Position numbers and translations under genes: made by a program | NCBI GenBank assembly: GCA_012034765.1 | Contig: JAAUOU010000035.1 | Coordinates: forward strand, 1-40,137 | Direction: 5' to 3' | DNA: 40,137 nucleotides | Origin: Pleurocapsaceae cyanobacterium CSU_1_1 | GTDB taxonomy: Bacteria > Cyanobacteriota > Cyanobacteriia > Cyanobacteriales > Xenococcaceae | The notes under the pieces: generated by a model | The model's database searches: none | Told to the model about the DNA's origin: nothing | What the model saw: the letters and a program-made list of their open reading frames with translations, nothing else | Part shown: piece by piece, positions 14,286 through 25,049 of the stretch | How the letters are laid out: every line of letters begins with the position of its first letter | Numbering within the stretch: the stretch's first letter is position 1

Positions 14286-15890
14286 CTAAAAATCAAAATC
14301 AGGCATTAACTTCAACACTCCCATGCCTAAATCTTCACCGTTGATTGATTTAACTTCAAACAAAGCCAGCATATCTTTTGCTTGGGGATTACCTCGGTTA
14401 GCTCCTGTCGCTCCCATGGCGATTACTAAGCCACAATAGCCTTTGGTTTTTTTACAGCGTTGATGCCATTTTTCTAGAGCTTTAGCTTGTTGTACTACAT
14501 CGTGAGAATACTCCGCAAAGATGTATAGTTCATCATCTTCGGTTTGCAGCATACCTAAGTCATAAACCTCCCCATTAAAAGGATCGTGACCAGGATTGAA
14601 ACAAACAGCTTTTAACCCCCCAGCATCTTGAATTCTGGTAATTAAACGATTTGCCTTAGAGCGAGTAGTTTGGATAAAAATTGTTGGTAGTTCGGCAGTT
14701 TTAGTCGTAACTTTTGCCGACTGACAGTAAGTCTTTGACTGGTGCTGAAGTTGTTTAATCAATTCTCTAGGTATGCTAGCTAAACTGACCAATGCGCCAT
14801 CAGGAATTAAATCTTCTTGGATTGGCATATTTGCTTCTGGGGAAAAGCCAGGAAAATCGCTGTGTCCCATATCCAGCAGTTCTGCTGATAATTCTGGTAG
14901 GGTAGAAACTTTGGTAGTAATTGTCCGTTTCTGCTCTGTTGTAGCTGGTAGAGCAATCCGATAGGATTTAGTTACTGCTTCGATTGGCTCTTGAGCAAGA
15001 ATGGCACGATGGCGATCGCAAAAACGCTGTAAAGATTCTAGAGTAGCATAAACAATGCTGGTTTCGGCTTCGTCTAGAAAATGGCGCATTCCTTCAAAAG
15101 GATGCAGACTACCAAAAAATGCCTCCATTGATGACTCATCTACAACATTTTCTAGATCTTCTATCTCTTCATAATTGAGAAACCAACAGTCTTGAGCCAA
15201 AAAGGCTTTTTCTAACTCCGCTGCTGAGTGATTATCGCCCAAAGCTGCTTGACGAAATTGTTTGAGGGAATCTAAGGAGCGATAAATTAACACTCCATAT
15301 TCTGCCGACATCATGCCCATAACACAGATGTATACTCGTTCAATTTCACAGTCTTTTAACTCTACCTGTAAAATATCGCTGTCGGCTAATAATTCCCAAG
15401 GAGCCTGTGACCAAATCTTGCTAGCAACCCGATCGATTGCTTCTTCATAGACAGCAGGCAATGGACTCGGCTGATCCTCTTCCATGACGGCAAAACCTTC
15501 AAACAGACGATCTATCAAAGGTAGTTGAGGAGCATATTCAACGTTAATTCCCAGATCTTGTAATACTCCCCGCAGGAAAAACTGAATTTCGCGATCGCGC
15601 ACCACAATTTTTTGCGGACGACAAGGCTGGGTTGGATGGTGCGGTGATTCAATTGCTCGTAATAAAGTTCGTACCACTGCCTCCATCCCCATATCTTCTG
15701 CTACCACATCCATGGCACGGACAGCACCCTCAGAACCATCCACCCAGATAATACACTGATCATCAGTGTTTTTTACCCCATCTAAATGTGATGCCATACT
15801 GCCTAGGGAACGGCGATCGCCTTCCCAAACAATACTTGCCAGGGGAATTTTTTGTAGTCTACTTCTAGTGGTGGGGGGAAGAGTGGTCAT
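14286..15890 (-). CDS. Conserved cyanobacterial protein (DUF6930-like), 534 aa
   Basis: A soluble, acidic protein without signal peptide. I recognise it as a long conserved cyanobacterial hypothetical, probably carrying a DUF6930-type domain, but I cannot be certain of the domain name. Visible stretches include an N-terminal segment with CIIWVDGSEGAVRAMD and a central acidic region (EEIEDLENVVDESS). The function is unknown. It starts 22 bases after the end of cimA on the same strand and is probably in its operon. The first intact chromosomal gene beyond the broken tRNA, it has the HIP1 sites and codon use of the right-hand region. Confidence 0.6.
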   Translation of the reverse strand: MTTLPPTTRSRLQKIPLASIVWEGDRRSLGSMASHLDGVKNTDDQCIIWVDGSEGAVRAMDVVAEDMGMEAVVRTLLRAIESPHHPTQPCRPQKIVVRDREIQFFLRGVLQDLGINVEYAPQLPLIDRLFEGFAVMEEDQPSPLPAVYEEAIDRVASKIWSQAPWELLADSDILQVELKDCEIERVYICVMGMMSAEYGVLIYRSLDSLKQFRQAALGDNHSAAELEKAFLAQDCWFLNYEEIEDLENVVDESSMEAFFGSLHPFEGMRHFLDEAETSIVYATLESLQRFCDRHRAILAQEPIEAVTKSYRIALPATTEQKRTITTKVSTLPELSAELLDMGHSDFPGFSPEANMPIQEDLIPDGALVSLASIPRELIKQLQHQSKTYCQSAKVTTKTAELPTIFIQTTRSKANRLITRIQDAGGLKAVCFNPGHDPFNGEVYDLGMLQTEDDELYIFAEYSHDVVQQAKALEKWHQRCKKTKGYCGLVIAMGATGANRGNPQAKDMLALFEVKSINGEDLGMGVLKLMPDFDF

Positions 15891-15912
15891 ATATGTTTAT
15901 CGCTATTTGTCG

Positions 15913-17570
15913 CTACGTTCTTTGTTTTATACTATCTGCTTTGTTTTCTTGGGCAGTTTGCAAGAGTAAACCATACTCCATACCCTCAACAACTGCTTGG
16001 TAGGAAGCGTCTAAAATATTGGCAGATACGCCTACAGTTGTCCAGCGTTTAACTCCATTACTTGATTCTACTAAAACACGAGTCTTGGCTGCTGTGCCTG
16101 CACTACCATCAAGAATACGAACTTTATAGTCTGCTAGATAGAAATCGGCGATTTGAGGATAAAATTCAACTAAAGCCTTGCGTAAAGCACTATCTAAAGC
16201 TGCCACGGGTCCATTACCTTCTGCTACCTCTAATAAGTTTTTGCCATCTACTTCTACTTTAATAGTTGCTAACGCTTTACTGGCAGGATTATCTTGTTCT
16301 TGATAAATATTACAGTGAACTTGAAAACCTTTGAGTAAAAATAATTGTTTACCTGGAGTAAGAATTGAGCGCATTAATAGTTCGAAGCTGGCTTCTGCTG
16401 CCTCAAATTGATAGCCTTCATTCTCTAAGATTTTAAGCTTGTCGAGAATCTGACGACAGGTAAGATCCTGTTTGCTTAAATTGATGCCAAACTTGGCAGC
16501 ATAATGTAATACATTGCTTAATCCTGACTGGTCAGAAATGACAATTCTGCGTTCATTGCCCACTAATTCTGGCTGAATATGTTCGTAAGTTAAAGGATTT
16601 TTCTCAACCGCCGAAACGTGAACTCCTGCCTTATGAGCAAATGCCGAGCGCCCGACAAAAGGAGCATGATCATTAGGAGCTAAGTTAACAATCTCGCTAA
16701 TCAAACGACTAGTCGGACTTAAATCACTTAGTTGTTGTTGTCCTAAACAAGAGTAATTTAATTTTAACTGCAAATTCGGAATCAATGTACAAAGGTTGGC
16801 GTTTCCACATCTTTCACCATAACCATTAATTGTTCCCTGAATCATCGTTGCTCCAGATATCACAGCAGCGATCGCATTGGCCACCGCCACTCCTGCATCG
16901 TTATGGGTATGAATGCCTAATTTACCTTCGAGATCTGGTATTGCCTGAATTACCTCTGTGACAATCTGAGTTACTTCGTGGGGCAATGTACCGCCGTTAG
17001 TATCGCACAGGGCTAGCCATTCTGCTCCTGCGGTTAAAGCCGTTCTTAGGGTTAAAACCGCATATTCAGGATTATGTTTATAACCATCGAACCAGTGTTC
17101 GGCATCATAGATTACTCGTCTGCCCTGACTCCGCAAATACTCAATGGTGTCGCGAATCATCGCCAAGTTTTCAGCCAGACTGGTTTTGAGAGTTTCCGTA
17201 ACGTGGAGATTCCAAGATTTGCCAAAAATTGTCACCCAAAGAGTACCTGCTGCCAAGATTGCCTGGAGCATCTTATCTTCGCCTACCGCCAGATGAGGAC
17301 GACGAGTAGAGCAAAAAGCCACTATTTGCGAATTCTGCAAAGGTTCTTCCTTTAATTGCCAAAAAACTGTACATCTTTAGGATTTGCCCCTGGCCATCCT
17401 CCTTCAATAAAAGGAACTCCCAAGCGATCGAGCTGTCGCGCAATTTTTAGCTTGTCATCTAAAGACAAAGAAATACCTTCCCCTTGAGAGCCATCTCTAA
17501 GGGTGGTGTCATAAACCTGAATTACTGGTTTTTGCTTCATCGAGTTAATTGGTGCAACCATCATTAACAA
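15913..17570 (-). CDS. cimA: Citramalate synthase CimA (split by one frameshift)
   Basis: CimA condenses acetyl-CoA with pyruvate to make citramalate for the threonine-independent route to isoleucine. The first 72 residues (17570-17352) carry the HMGL-like barrel start [17 protein letters not shown], and the rest (to 15913) contains the metal-binding [13 protein letters not shown], the [12 protein letters not shown] loop, and a C-terminal LeuA-type regulatory domain ending in the [11 protein letters not shown] region. The two parts are in different frames. Adding one T to the T-run before GGCAATTAAAG (about 17356) restores a continuous FFWQLKEEP segment and a length near 550 aa, normal for the family. 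A base-call deletion is the likely cause. It precedes the DUF6930-like gene. Confidence 0.85.
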
Positions 17571-17646
17571 ATGTTAAGTTACTCAAAGACAAATATTTAA
17601 ATTGCCTGAGCTTAAGATTTTTTTTTATGCCTATCGTAACTGTACA

Positions 17647-18184
17647 ATGAACATCTTTAAAATATCACCGATTATTCGCATCACTCTTTTATCTCTTTAT
17701 ATTGGTTTAACTGTACCATTACCTTTTCTTGCCGACTTTACTGATGCCCCTGTACCATCATGGCTATTGTGGATCGGTATTGTCTTTGGGTGCGATCGCT
17801 GTTTATGCTGCTCTCAGTGAACGGGTAATTTTAGATGATGATAAAATTCAGGTGACTTATCCCAACTGGGTGCCAAAGTTTTTCCGCCAAGGTTGGTCTT
17901 TGTCTTGGCAAGAGATTGATAACTTAAAAATGCGTACCACTGGACAGGGTGGCTTAGTTTATTATTTTACTTCTCCTACTACTGAGAAAGCTTATTTATT
18001 GCCAATGCGGGTAGCTGGGTTTAATAAAATGGTAAATTTAGTCACTGAGAAAACTGGTATTGATACGGTTGATATTCGTCCTCTGTCGCAACCCTGGATG
18101 TATTTGATTCTATTTGCCTGCACGATGGTTTTGTGGCTTTTAGACGGTTGGACAATCTGGACGGCAACTCAAATTAGTATTTGA
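17647..18184 (+). CDS. Membrane protein with a PH-like middle domain (one frameshift), about 178 aa
   Basis: From ATG 17647 the protein has two hydrophobic segments (LLSLYIGLTVPLPFL, then LLWIGIVLGAIAVYAAL), a soluble middle (LDDDKIQVTYP, WQEIDNLKM, PMRVAGFNKMVNLV) that looks like a bacterial PH-type domain, and a C-terminal membrane segment (YLILFACTMVLWLL). The frame changes within GTCTTTGGGTGCG (about 17787); removing one base joins the two parts into this normal order. It resembles conserved cyanobacterial proteins of unknown function. It is divergent from cimA and convergent with dnaG. Confidence 0.6.
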
Positions 18185-18243
18185 GCTATAAGCCATAAGC
18201 TATAAGCTGGATTTTGGTTAACCTAAGTTCGAGAAATGATGGG

Positions 18244-20222
18244 TTACTGAATGATGGGATCTTGGGCATAGTTGAGACGTATTTGTTCTAGCTCCCTAAT
18301 TTTTTCCACAGCAGTTTGGATTTCTTGACAGTAATATTCCATTAGCTTGATATCTGTCGCTGGATTGAGGTTTTGTAGCTGCTCTGAACAGTAAATTTGG
18401 CGTTTTTGATAGTTTACCTGTTCTAAGGAGGCGATCGCTTCGGCGATTCTAACCTCGGTGCGGAAGACATCTTCTTGGGTTTTTTCGTCTAGATGAAATA
18501 GTTTCGTTACAGCCATCATTGCTTTGGGGAAACTGGCACTAAGATTGTGTAATTCACTTAGTAGCGGATTAATGTTACTCATAGAAGAAGTTGGGATTGT
18601 TTCCTCTGCCATGATTATTTGTTGCCAGAGAAAACGATGGGATGCCAAGTTAAATAATAAGTCTTGAGTTTCTAGCTGCTCGATAATTGACTCACGATAG
18701 CGGGGATAGTGGATATAGATGCGTAAAAGTAAGGCTTCGGCTTGTTCTAATAGTTCGCTTTCAGGATCGGTGGCGATCGCGAAGCGTTCCCCAGGGGAAA
18801 TCGCCAAAGCAGGTTTAGAGAAGGATTTTTTGTTTTGACTTAAATTATTTTGATAGTTTGAGCGTGTTGACTTTATTTGTGATTTGAGGGTAGCTAAATT
18901 TTGCAATACTAATCGACTATCCCCCAGGCTTAGTAATTCGGCGCAGTGAGTCAAGTAATGGTTGCGTTGGTTAGCATCCTGGAGCTTGTTGAGGAGTTTA
19001 ATCATTCCTGCTGCTACCTGTTGCAATTCATCCGCAGCCTTGAGATTTTTGTCGGCTAAGAGGCGAGCAATCAACCAGTCAAGCCATAAGGGAGCAGTTT
19101 CTAGCGCCTGATGATAAAGCACTACGCCCTCTGCTCGGCTTTTGATAAATTCATCGGCATCTTTGCCTTCAGGAAGATTGAGAATACGTAGCTGTACTAC
19201 ACCACCGTAAACTAGATCTTCAATCTCGGCGATCGCTCTTTCCGTGGCTTTTTTCCCTGCCTGATCGGCATCAAAATTAAGGATCACTTGTTTAGAAGCA
19301 GTAAAGCGCAGTAGCTGCTTAAGCTGATCCTGAGTAAAAGCTGTACCCAAGGAAGCCACCACATGGTTGATTCCTGCCTCATGGAGCGCGATCGCATCAA
19401 AATAGCCTTCAACCACTACTGCACAGTCTGCTTTACCAATAGCACTACGAGCCTGATCTAGGGCAAATAAAGTCTTGCTTTTATCAAACAGCGGGGTTTC
19501 AGGAGAATTAAGATACTTCGGCTGATCCTCTTCTTTCAGGCTACGACTGCCAAAGCCAATAATTCTTCCTTGGAGATCCATAATCGGAATAATTAAGCGA
19601 TCGCGAAATACGTCATAATAGCCACTCCCTGTCTTACGGGGTTTAATTAATCCCGCTTGTTCGACTAGGTTAACGGGATAGCGTTTTTGTTCGACTAAAT
19701 AGCGATATAAAGTTTCCCATCCCAGGGGAGCATAACCAAGCTGGAAACGTTTAATAGTATTCTCTTCAATGTTTCTTTGCTGACGGAGATAGGTTAATGC
19801 CACTTCTCCCTGAGACTGATAGAGAGCGTGCTGAAAAAAACTGGAGGCGATCGCTAATACTTCGTAAAGCTGCTCTTTCAAGGTAAATTGACGCTGAATT
19901 TCCTGTCTTTGCTCAGGCTCTACTGTCTTGATTTCAACTTGATAACGCCGAGCCAAATCAAGAACAACTTCCGCAAAAGACTGCTTATTAGTCTCCATCA
20001 AAAATTTATAAGCATTTCCCCCTTCTCCACAGCCAAAACAGTAATATACCTGCTTGTCTTGACTAACGCTAAAGCTCGGTGTCTTCTCGTTATGAAAAGG
20101 ACATAAGCCCAAAAATCTTTGCCTCTTTTTCGCAGTACGATATGTTCTGAAATTACATCAACAATATCGACTCGTTGCTGTACTTCTTCGATGGTGTCGG
20201 GATGCAGTCGGGGAACTCTCAC
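18244..20222 (-). CDS. dnaG: DNA primase DnaG (split by one frameshift)
   Basis: DnaG makes the RNA primers for chromosome replication. The N-terminal part (20222 down to about 20110) reads TIEEVQQRVDIVDVI and LRKRGKDF. The second frame resumes with LGLCPFHNEKTPSFSV and CFGCGEGG, the zinc-binding module. The TOPRIM core (VVEGYFDAIALHEAGI, NFDADQAGKKATERA) follows and a helicase-binding C-terminal region ends the protein. The frames meet in GATTTTTGGGC on the minus strand; one more T restores KDFLGLCPF. Total length is about 660 aa, normal for cyanobacterial DnaG. Because DnaG is essential, the break is almost certainly a sequence error. Confidence 0.9.
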
Positions 20223-20364
20223 GCTTGAACAATCTCAATTTATTAGTCTAAATTAGTCTAAAATTGCCACAGTATTATTTTATCCTGTTATCTATGGCAA
20301 TCTTAACAGTTATGCTTACAAGCAAAGATTGGATTGCTCATTAATAATTGTTCACTGATAACTG

Positions 20365-21204
20365 ATGAAGATGCTGGCACAATGGGATTGTTTTCTTAAA
20401 AACTTAGGACAATGGCATGGTTCATTTACGCGCTTTTCGCCTCAAGGGGAAGAAACAGCCGATACTCCTACCTTAGTAACTTTAGAGGGGTTAAATAATA
20501 ATCAAAATGTGCATCAGGTAGTACGCTACTTACCGACCGATGAGCCATCGCGGGATGTGGTGGTAGATTATGATTCTCTCAACCGCAGTATCTTGTTTTT
20601 TGCTAACGGTGCTTTCTCCCAAGGAAGTATGCAGTGGAGTCCCTATAGTACTTTTGGTGGTGAATTTGGTCTGATTGATAATGAGTTTGGCGATGGTACT
20701 CGTCGGCTGCGAATGGTAGAGCTTTATAACAGTTCATCTCAGCTTGAGAGAGTGGTGCTGATTAGAGAAAAACTACCTCATAGTAATGTGCCAGAAAGAC
20801 CAACCTTAAACGTAGAGAGCTTAATCGGCGAATGGTCAGGACAAGCCGTGACGCTATATGCCGATCTCAGTCAGCCGACGGAGTTTTCTACTCATTTAGC
20901 AATTCAACAAAAGGATAGTAATCAACTCGAACAGAGTCTATCTTTCGGAAACCATACGATTAGTTCAACCGCGAGAATAGAAGGCTCAAGATTATTATTT
21001 GACAACAGCGATTTTCCAACTCAAGTAATGTTATTTCCTGATGGCGCATCCTGTAGCTGTCCTTTGAAAGTAGGTTTAGGTCATAATTTCGTCTTAGAAA
21101 TGGGCTGGCTTCTGCAACCTAATATTAGACAGAGAATTATGCGTAGCTATAATGAAAAAGGTAATTGGGTAAGCTGTAGCTTAGTTACCGAAAAGAAAAT
21201 ATAG
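20365..21204 (+). CDS. DUF3598 family protein, 279 aa
   Basis: The N-terminal FLKNLGQWHGSFTRFSPQGEE and the repeated beta-strand pattern (two related halves, the second beginning ESLIGEWSGQAVTLYADL) match the cyanobacterial DUF3598 family, thought to have a calycin/lipocalin-like barrel. It is soluble and has no signal peptide. Function is not established; a pigment- or lipid-binding role is sometimes suspected because of the fold. It is a single gene, divergent from dnaG and convergent with the GGDEF regulator. Confidence 0.7.
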   Translation: MKMLAQWDCFLKNLGQWHGSFTRFSPQGEETADTPTLVTLEGLNNNQNVHQVVRYLPTDEPSRDVVVDYDSLNRSILFFANGAFSQGSMQWSPYSTFGGEFGLIDNEFGDGTRRLRMVELYNSSSQLERVVLIREKLPHSNVPERPTLNVESLIGEWSGQAVTLYADLSQPTEFSTHLAIQQKDSNQLEQSLSFGNHTISSTARIEGSRLLFDNSDFPTQVMLFPDGASCSCPLKVGLGHNFVLEMGWLLQPNIRQRIMRSYNEKGNWVSCSLVTEKKI

Positions 21205-21261
21205 TCAGAGCAAATTCAATAAATTAAATTGTTAAACAAGAAGTATTAAATTCACTGCAAT

Positions 21262-22656
21262 TTAACCTAGCTCAACAGAACGGTAAATTATGCGATTACG
21301 ACCTTTGACTTTGGCATCATATAAGGCACTGTCAGCAGCAGATATTAAATTGTGAGGTGAGGTTTGAGCATTAGGAATAATGCTAGATACACCAACGCTG
21401 AGGGTGATAATATCATTAATTTGGGAAGCAACATGGATAAGATTAAGCTCTTGAATCTGCTTTTGAACTTCTTCGGCTACTTTGATTGCACCCTCCCCAT
21501 CGGTATGAGGCAAAATAACTGCAAACTCTTCTCCACCATAGCGGAATGCCACGTCAGCAGGTCGCCTTACGGATCGTTCGATTCCCTGAGCTACCTCGTA
21601 TAGACAGCTATCTCCTGTCTGATGTCCATAGGTATCATTGTAGGCTTTAAAATAATCTACATCACACAATAGAAGCGATAAATATTTTTGCTCACGATCG
21701 CATCGCGACCATTCTTGAGCAATATATTCGTCAAATCGACGACGGTTAGCTATTTGAGTCAGGCTATCGATGTTTGCCTCATAGGTTAGGCGCTGATTGG
21801 CATTTTTGAGAGTAGTTTCAATTTGCTTGCGATCGCTAATATCACGGAAAGTAATCGCTAAACCATCCCCTAATTTTACCGCCACGATTTGAAACCAAGT
21901 TTTGAGCGAGGAGGAGTTGTAGTAATATTCTTGTTCTAAAACTGTGCAGGTTTCTACCACCTGCACAAATAGCTCGAATAGACCATCAAATAAATGACCC
22001 TGAGAATTTTCGACAAAAAGTCTTTTTCCTTTAAGAGTCTCAATTGTACCGCCAACCGTCATAGCAGCTACAGGATTAGCAATTAACCACCGAAAATCCA
22101 CAATTTCACCCTGGCGATCGCGAATTGCTTCAAAGGCTGCTACTCCGTCTAAGGAACTGTCCAAAACCCCTGTAAGTAAAGCACGGGACTTATGTAATTC
22201 TTGTTCGGCAATTTTGCGCTCTGCTATTTGTTCCTCCAGCATTTGCTGAAATTTCTGTTGCTGGTGAATGCTTGCTAGTTGAGCTTTGACCCGAAATACT
22301 ACTTCTTCGACAAAGAATGGCTTAGTTATATAGTCCACTCCACCAACTTTAAAAGCCTCAATTTTATCAAGTTCTGAATCTAAGCCACTTAAAAAAATGA
22401 TCGGAATATGTTTAGTTTCTGCTTCAGATTTTAAGTAACGACAAATTTGATAGCCATCTATTTGGGGAATCATAATGTCTAGCAAGATCAAATCTGGACA
22501 CTTTTGTTTGACTATTGCTAAAGCCATTTTGCCATCAGTAGCAGAGCTAACGCCATAACCTTGCTCACTTAATAGCGATGAAAGAAGTCTGACGTTTTCT
22601 GGTAAATCATCTACGATCAGTATTTGTTCTTGTAGTTTTTTGTTGTACTTCTTCAT
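21262..22656 (-). CDS. Response regulator with PAS-like region and GGDEF diguanylate cyclase domain, 464 aa
   Basis: Residues about 12-125 are a receiver domain with acidic pair Asp16/Asp17, phospho-acceptor Asp60 (LILLDIMIPQIDG) and Lys112. A coiled segment (about 130-160, QQQKFQQMLEEQIAERK) joins a PAS-like domain (about 160-275). A GGDEF domain follows (about 290-460) with an intact active site GGEEF at 374-378 and an RxxD inhibitory site (RPAD, 365-368) five residues before it. It should therefore make cyclic di-GMP when phosphorylated and be inhibited by its product. No partner kinase is adjacent. The role is strongly predicted from motifs. Confidence 0.9.
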   Translation of the reverse strand: MKKYNKKLQEQILIVDDLPENVRLLSSLLSEQGYGVSSATDGKMALAIVKQKCPDLILLDIMIPQIDGYQICRYLKSEAETKHIPIIFLSGLDSELDKIEAFKVGGVDYITKPFFVEEVVFRVKAQLASIHQQQKFQQMLEEQIAERKIAEQELHKSRALLTGVLDSSLDGVAAFEAIRDRQGEIVDFRWLIANPVAAMTVGGTIETLKGKRLFVENSQGHLFDGLFELFVQVVETCTVLEQEYYYNSSSLKTWFQIVAVKLGDGLAITFRDISDRKQIETTLKNANQRLTYEANIDSLTQIANRRRFDEYIAQEWSRCDREQKYLSLLLCDVDYFKAYNDTYGHQTGDSCLYEVAQGIERSVRRPADVAFRYGGEEFAVILPHTDGEGAIKVAEEVQKQIQELNLIHVASQINDIITLSVGVSSIIPNAQTSPHNLISAADSALYDAKVKGRNRIIYRSVELG

Positions 22657-23227
22657 CTACCATTAATTGGTAACGAGCAATAGTTAAATTGTGTGGTTTG
22701 AAAAATTTTCAACTATTGCCTAAACTTGAAATATCTTTTTAAGAGTTACTGATTTAAAATTAGTAGTCAAACTACAGGTAGATAATAATTTGTTGCTCAA
22801 TATATATAATTGTGTCTGATGGCAATAGAGTTTTCTCTATTTATAGTCCAACTTTAATCAATTTAACGTTAGTTTAACTGAAAATCAATCAAATAATAAT
22901 AGTCCTTATAAAATATGACTAATTTAGTAGGTGCTGAACTATATGTCAGTTATATCATTTATTTTTTAAGACGCAAACAATAACGACCATCGCTTGATTC
23001 ATTTCGTTTTAAACCATTTTATATTTGCGTATATTCTCTGAGTAATACTGTTGTTTTTTTGCGCCAAAGCGATCTCGTTGTGAGAGATAGCTTGAGTTAT
23101 TTAAATATAAACAGGAACGGGCAGAATTTGAAAAGAAGCTGAATTTTGATTGTCAAATCTCTATTCAGCCAAAATTAAGCCTAAGTGAGGAGGAACTAGA
23201 CTTACTTTTAGCCATAGCTTGACAAGA
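22657..23227. other. AT-rich intergenic region with a gene remnant at 23091-23222
   Basis: Most of this 570-base stretch shows no signal. Near its right end an open frame without any start codon runs from 23091 to TGA 23222 and translates to a plausible helical C-terminus (beginning LELFKYKQERAEFEKK and ending SLSEEELDLLLAIA). A stop lies immediately upstream. It looks like the tail of a lost gene on the plus strand; the family is unknown. Confidence 0.45.
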
Positions 23228-23455
23228 TTATAAAGATTGACGTGAAGCAAATTTTTCGGCGATCGCCTGAGTTTCCTGCAACATCTGCTGTCGGCTATTA
23301 GTCATCGTGGTGTTGGTGAAGCTGGGAATCAAGTTGCGAGCCTGTAATGCCATATGAAGCTGTAATTGAGCCACGTATTCGCTAATATCTTCCCGTAGTA
23401 ATTCTGGTGTTGTAGGTTGAATGTCCAAGACGCTTCGACTCCTGCTATTTGCCAA
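23228..23455 (-). CDS. Small hypothetical protein, 75 aa
   Basis: Family not recognised. It is a soluble, Gln-rich, helical protein (ELLREDISEYVAQLQLHMALQARN, in the middle third) with no Cys and no signal peptide. The HIP1 octamer is inside the gene, matching host DNA. It is convergent with the plus-strand remnant ending at 23222 and separated from cobI by 124 bases on the same strand, so it might be transcribed with cobI. Confidence 0.5.
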   Translation of the reverse strand: MANSRSRSVLDIQPTTPELLREDISEYVAQLQLHMALQARNLIPSFTNTTMTNSRQQMLQETQAIAEKFASRQSL

Positions 23456-23579
23456 TTATGCTTAACTTCCTGTCCCAAGCTAACATGGCGATGGCTCATC
23501 TCCTTGAGCTTAGAGCTGATTTAAAATAATTTGCAATGTTTTTGCAAGAAAAATTAACCAAGCTACTCTTGACAAATAA

Positions 23580-24308
23580 TCATTGAAAGTGTGTTGGTTC
23601 TATTGTTTGATTAATTAACAAAACCGAAAAGTAAGATAAATCTAGTTGCGGATAGTTGCGGAGATCGCGATAGATCTTTTGTTCGGGGAAAGTAGCCTTT
23701 TCCACGATCGCACTAGATGCCAATAAATTTCTTTGCTTGAGGATCTGCCATACTTGGGAATAAACAGAACTCACCTTGAGCAATACCACAACTTCTGCCC
23801 AATTTAACGCTGTTTCTAATTCTTGAACCGAATACAAAGCAGGTAAAACTGCCATGCGCTGCTGATTTACGGTTAGGGGAATTCCTAATACCGAAGCGAT
23901 CGCCATGGGCGAACAAACTCCAGGAACAGTCTCGATAGTCACTTCAGGATGCGATCGCCTTAAAGTTTGAGCTAGATAAGTAAAAGTACCATAAAAATTG
24001 ATATCTCCTAAACAAGCAAAGGCAATATTCTGACCGAGGCTTAGTTCTTGTCCAACTTGCTGTGCGGCTTTTGACCAGGCTGTTTTGAGTTTTAATTCGT
24101 CTTGAACATAAGGAAATTCTAAAGGCAGAATCTGCTGATGTGGCCCAAGCCAGCCTTGGATGATATTTTGCGCGATTCCTAAACGATTATTTACTCCTGC
24201 GGGAAAAGCAATAATATCGCTGGATTGTAGGATACGTAATCCTTTAACAGTAATCAATTCAGGATCGCCTGTGCCGACACTTACGCCGTATAAAATGCCT
24301 GGTTTCAC
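23580..24308 (-). CDS. cobI: Precorrin-2 C20-methyltransferase
   Basis: This enzyme transfers a methyl group from S-adenosylmethionine to C20 of precorrin-2 in cobalamin synthesis. The tetrapyrrole methylase fold begins with LYGVSVGTGDPELITVKGLR, giving the glycine-rich SAM loop. Later come the ACLGDINFYGTFTYLAQ segment and the family-typical ETVPGVCSPMAIASVLGIPL. At 242 aa it has the usual length. CbiL is the name used for the cobalt-precorrin enzyme and cannot be excluded. No other cobalamin gene is adjacent. Confidence 0.88.
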   Translation of the reverse strand: MKPGILYGVSVGTGDPELITVKGLRILQSSDIIAFPAGVNNRLGIAQNIIQGWLGPHQQILPLEFPYVQDELKLKTAWSKAAQQVGQELSLGQNIAFACLGDINFYGTFTYLAQTLRRSHPEVTIETVPGVCSPMAIASVLGIPLTVNQQRMAVLPALYSVQELETALNWAEVVVLLKVSSVYSQVWQILKQRNLLASSAIVEKATFPEQKIYRDLRNYPQLDLSYFSVLLINQTIEPTHFQ

Positions 24309-24698
24309 TCTCTAATATTCAATTGATAATGCTTGAGTCAGTTCTTACCATAACGTTAGTTCGCTCATCCGTGCAGAAGCAGAATTATAGATGTTCCCCA
24401 AATTAGGTCGGTGGTCAATCAATTGCCGATTCCTGATTCACCTAAAGCTCAAAAGCGATCGCTGTACTCAACTCAATCCAGGGTGTAGGTTCTACCGTTG
24501 GCATCCCCGCTCAATGCAGCAGTCAATAAGATCTCTTTATTCTGTTTAAAAGAAATACATATTTCAAAATTGGAAATATTTATTGCATTGCTCACTTTTT
24601 AGTTTATTATGACTATAGTGTAATATCAATTGAAATGAATTAATGATAGCTTTCTATCTATCTCAAACTTAAACAAGATTTTTAACTGGTGTAATTCA
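24309..24698. other. Intergenic region upstream of the inorganic-carbon module
   Basis: About 390 bases without a gene. A HIP1 octamer lies near 24456. The segment 24540-24698 is very AT-rich and should hold the promoter for the small membrane protein at 24699, but I cannot single out -35 and -10 boxes. The earlier part shows nothing recognisable. Confidence 0.4.
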
Positions 24699-24902
24699 AT
24701 GGCGTACTGCATTTTATTTTTTTTAGGATTAGCAATACTTTGGGTTGCCAGCAAAACTGCTGATGAAATTCATCAAATAGCTTTAGCAACTGCTGCTATT
24801 TTTCCCTTGAGTTGGGGATATTGTTTTGCACCCTCTTTATGGCAATGTTTAGGCGGAATCATCATTGTTTGTGCCTACGAAATTTATGTTTCTTATAGTT
24901 GA
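24699..24902 (+). CDS. Small membrane protein, 67 aa
   Basis: Two hydrophobic segments (about residues 3-18, ILFFLGLAILWVASK, and about 26-64, with LATAAIFPLSWGYCF and CLGGIIIVCAYEIYV) make it an integral membrane protein. No family is recognised. It lies 147 bases before the Na+/H+ antiporter on the same strand, and may be part of the same low-CO2 or ion-transport transcript, but nothing in its sequence shows that. Confidence 0.5.
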   Translation: MAYCILFFLGLAILWVASKTADEIHQIALATAAIFPLSWGYCFAPSLWQCLGGIIIVCAYEIYVSYS

Positions 24903-25049
24903 GTAAGATCTATGGTTTTTTTCTTTAACATAGTTTTAATTCTTTTGTCAAGATTTAAAGCTTAAAATAAGCTTAAAACATAGTAAAATTCGTGAAGATA
25001 ACCTTTGAAACTAAATAACAAATTTTTTAATAATCGAAAAAACATTACT

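Noticed and set aside
18185-18243. Repeated AGCTATAAGC words between the PH-like gene and dnaG
   Set aside because: Short, imperfect and common in AT-rich cyanobacterial spacers; no structure that suggests a function.
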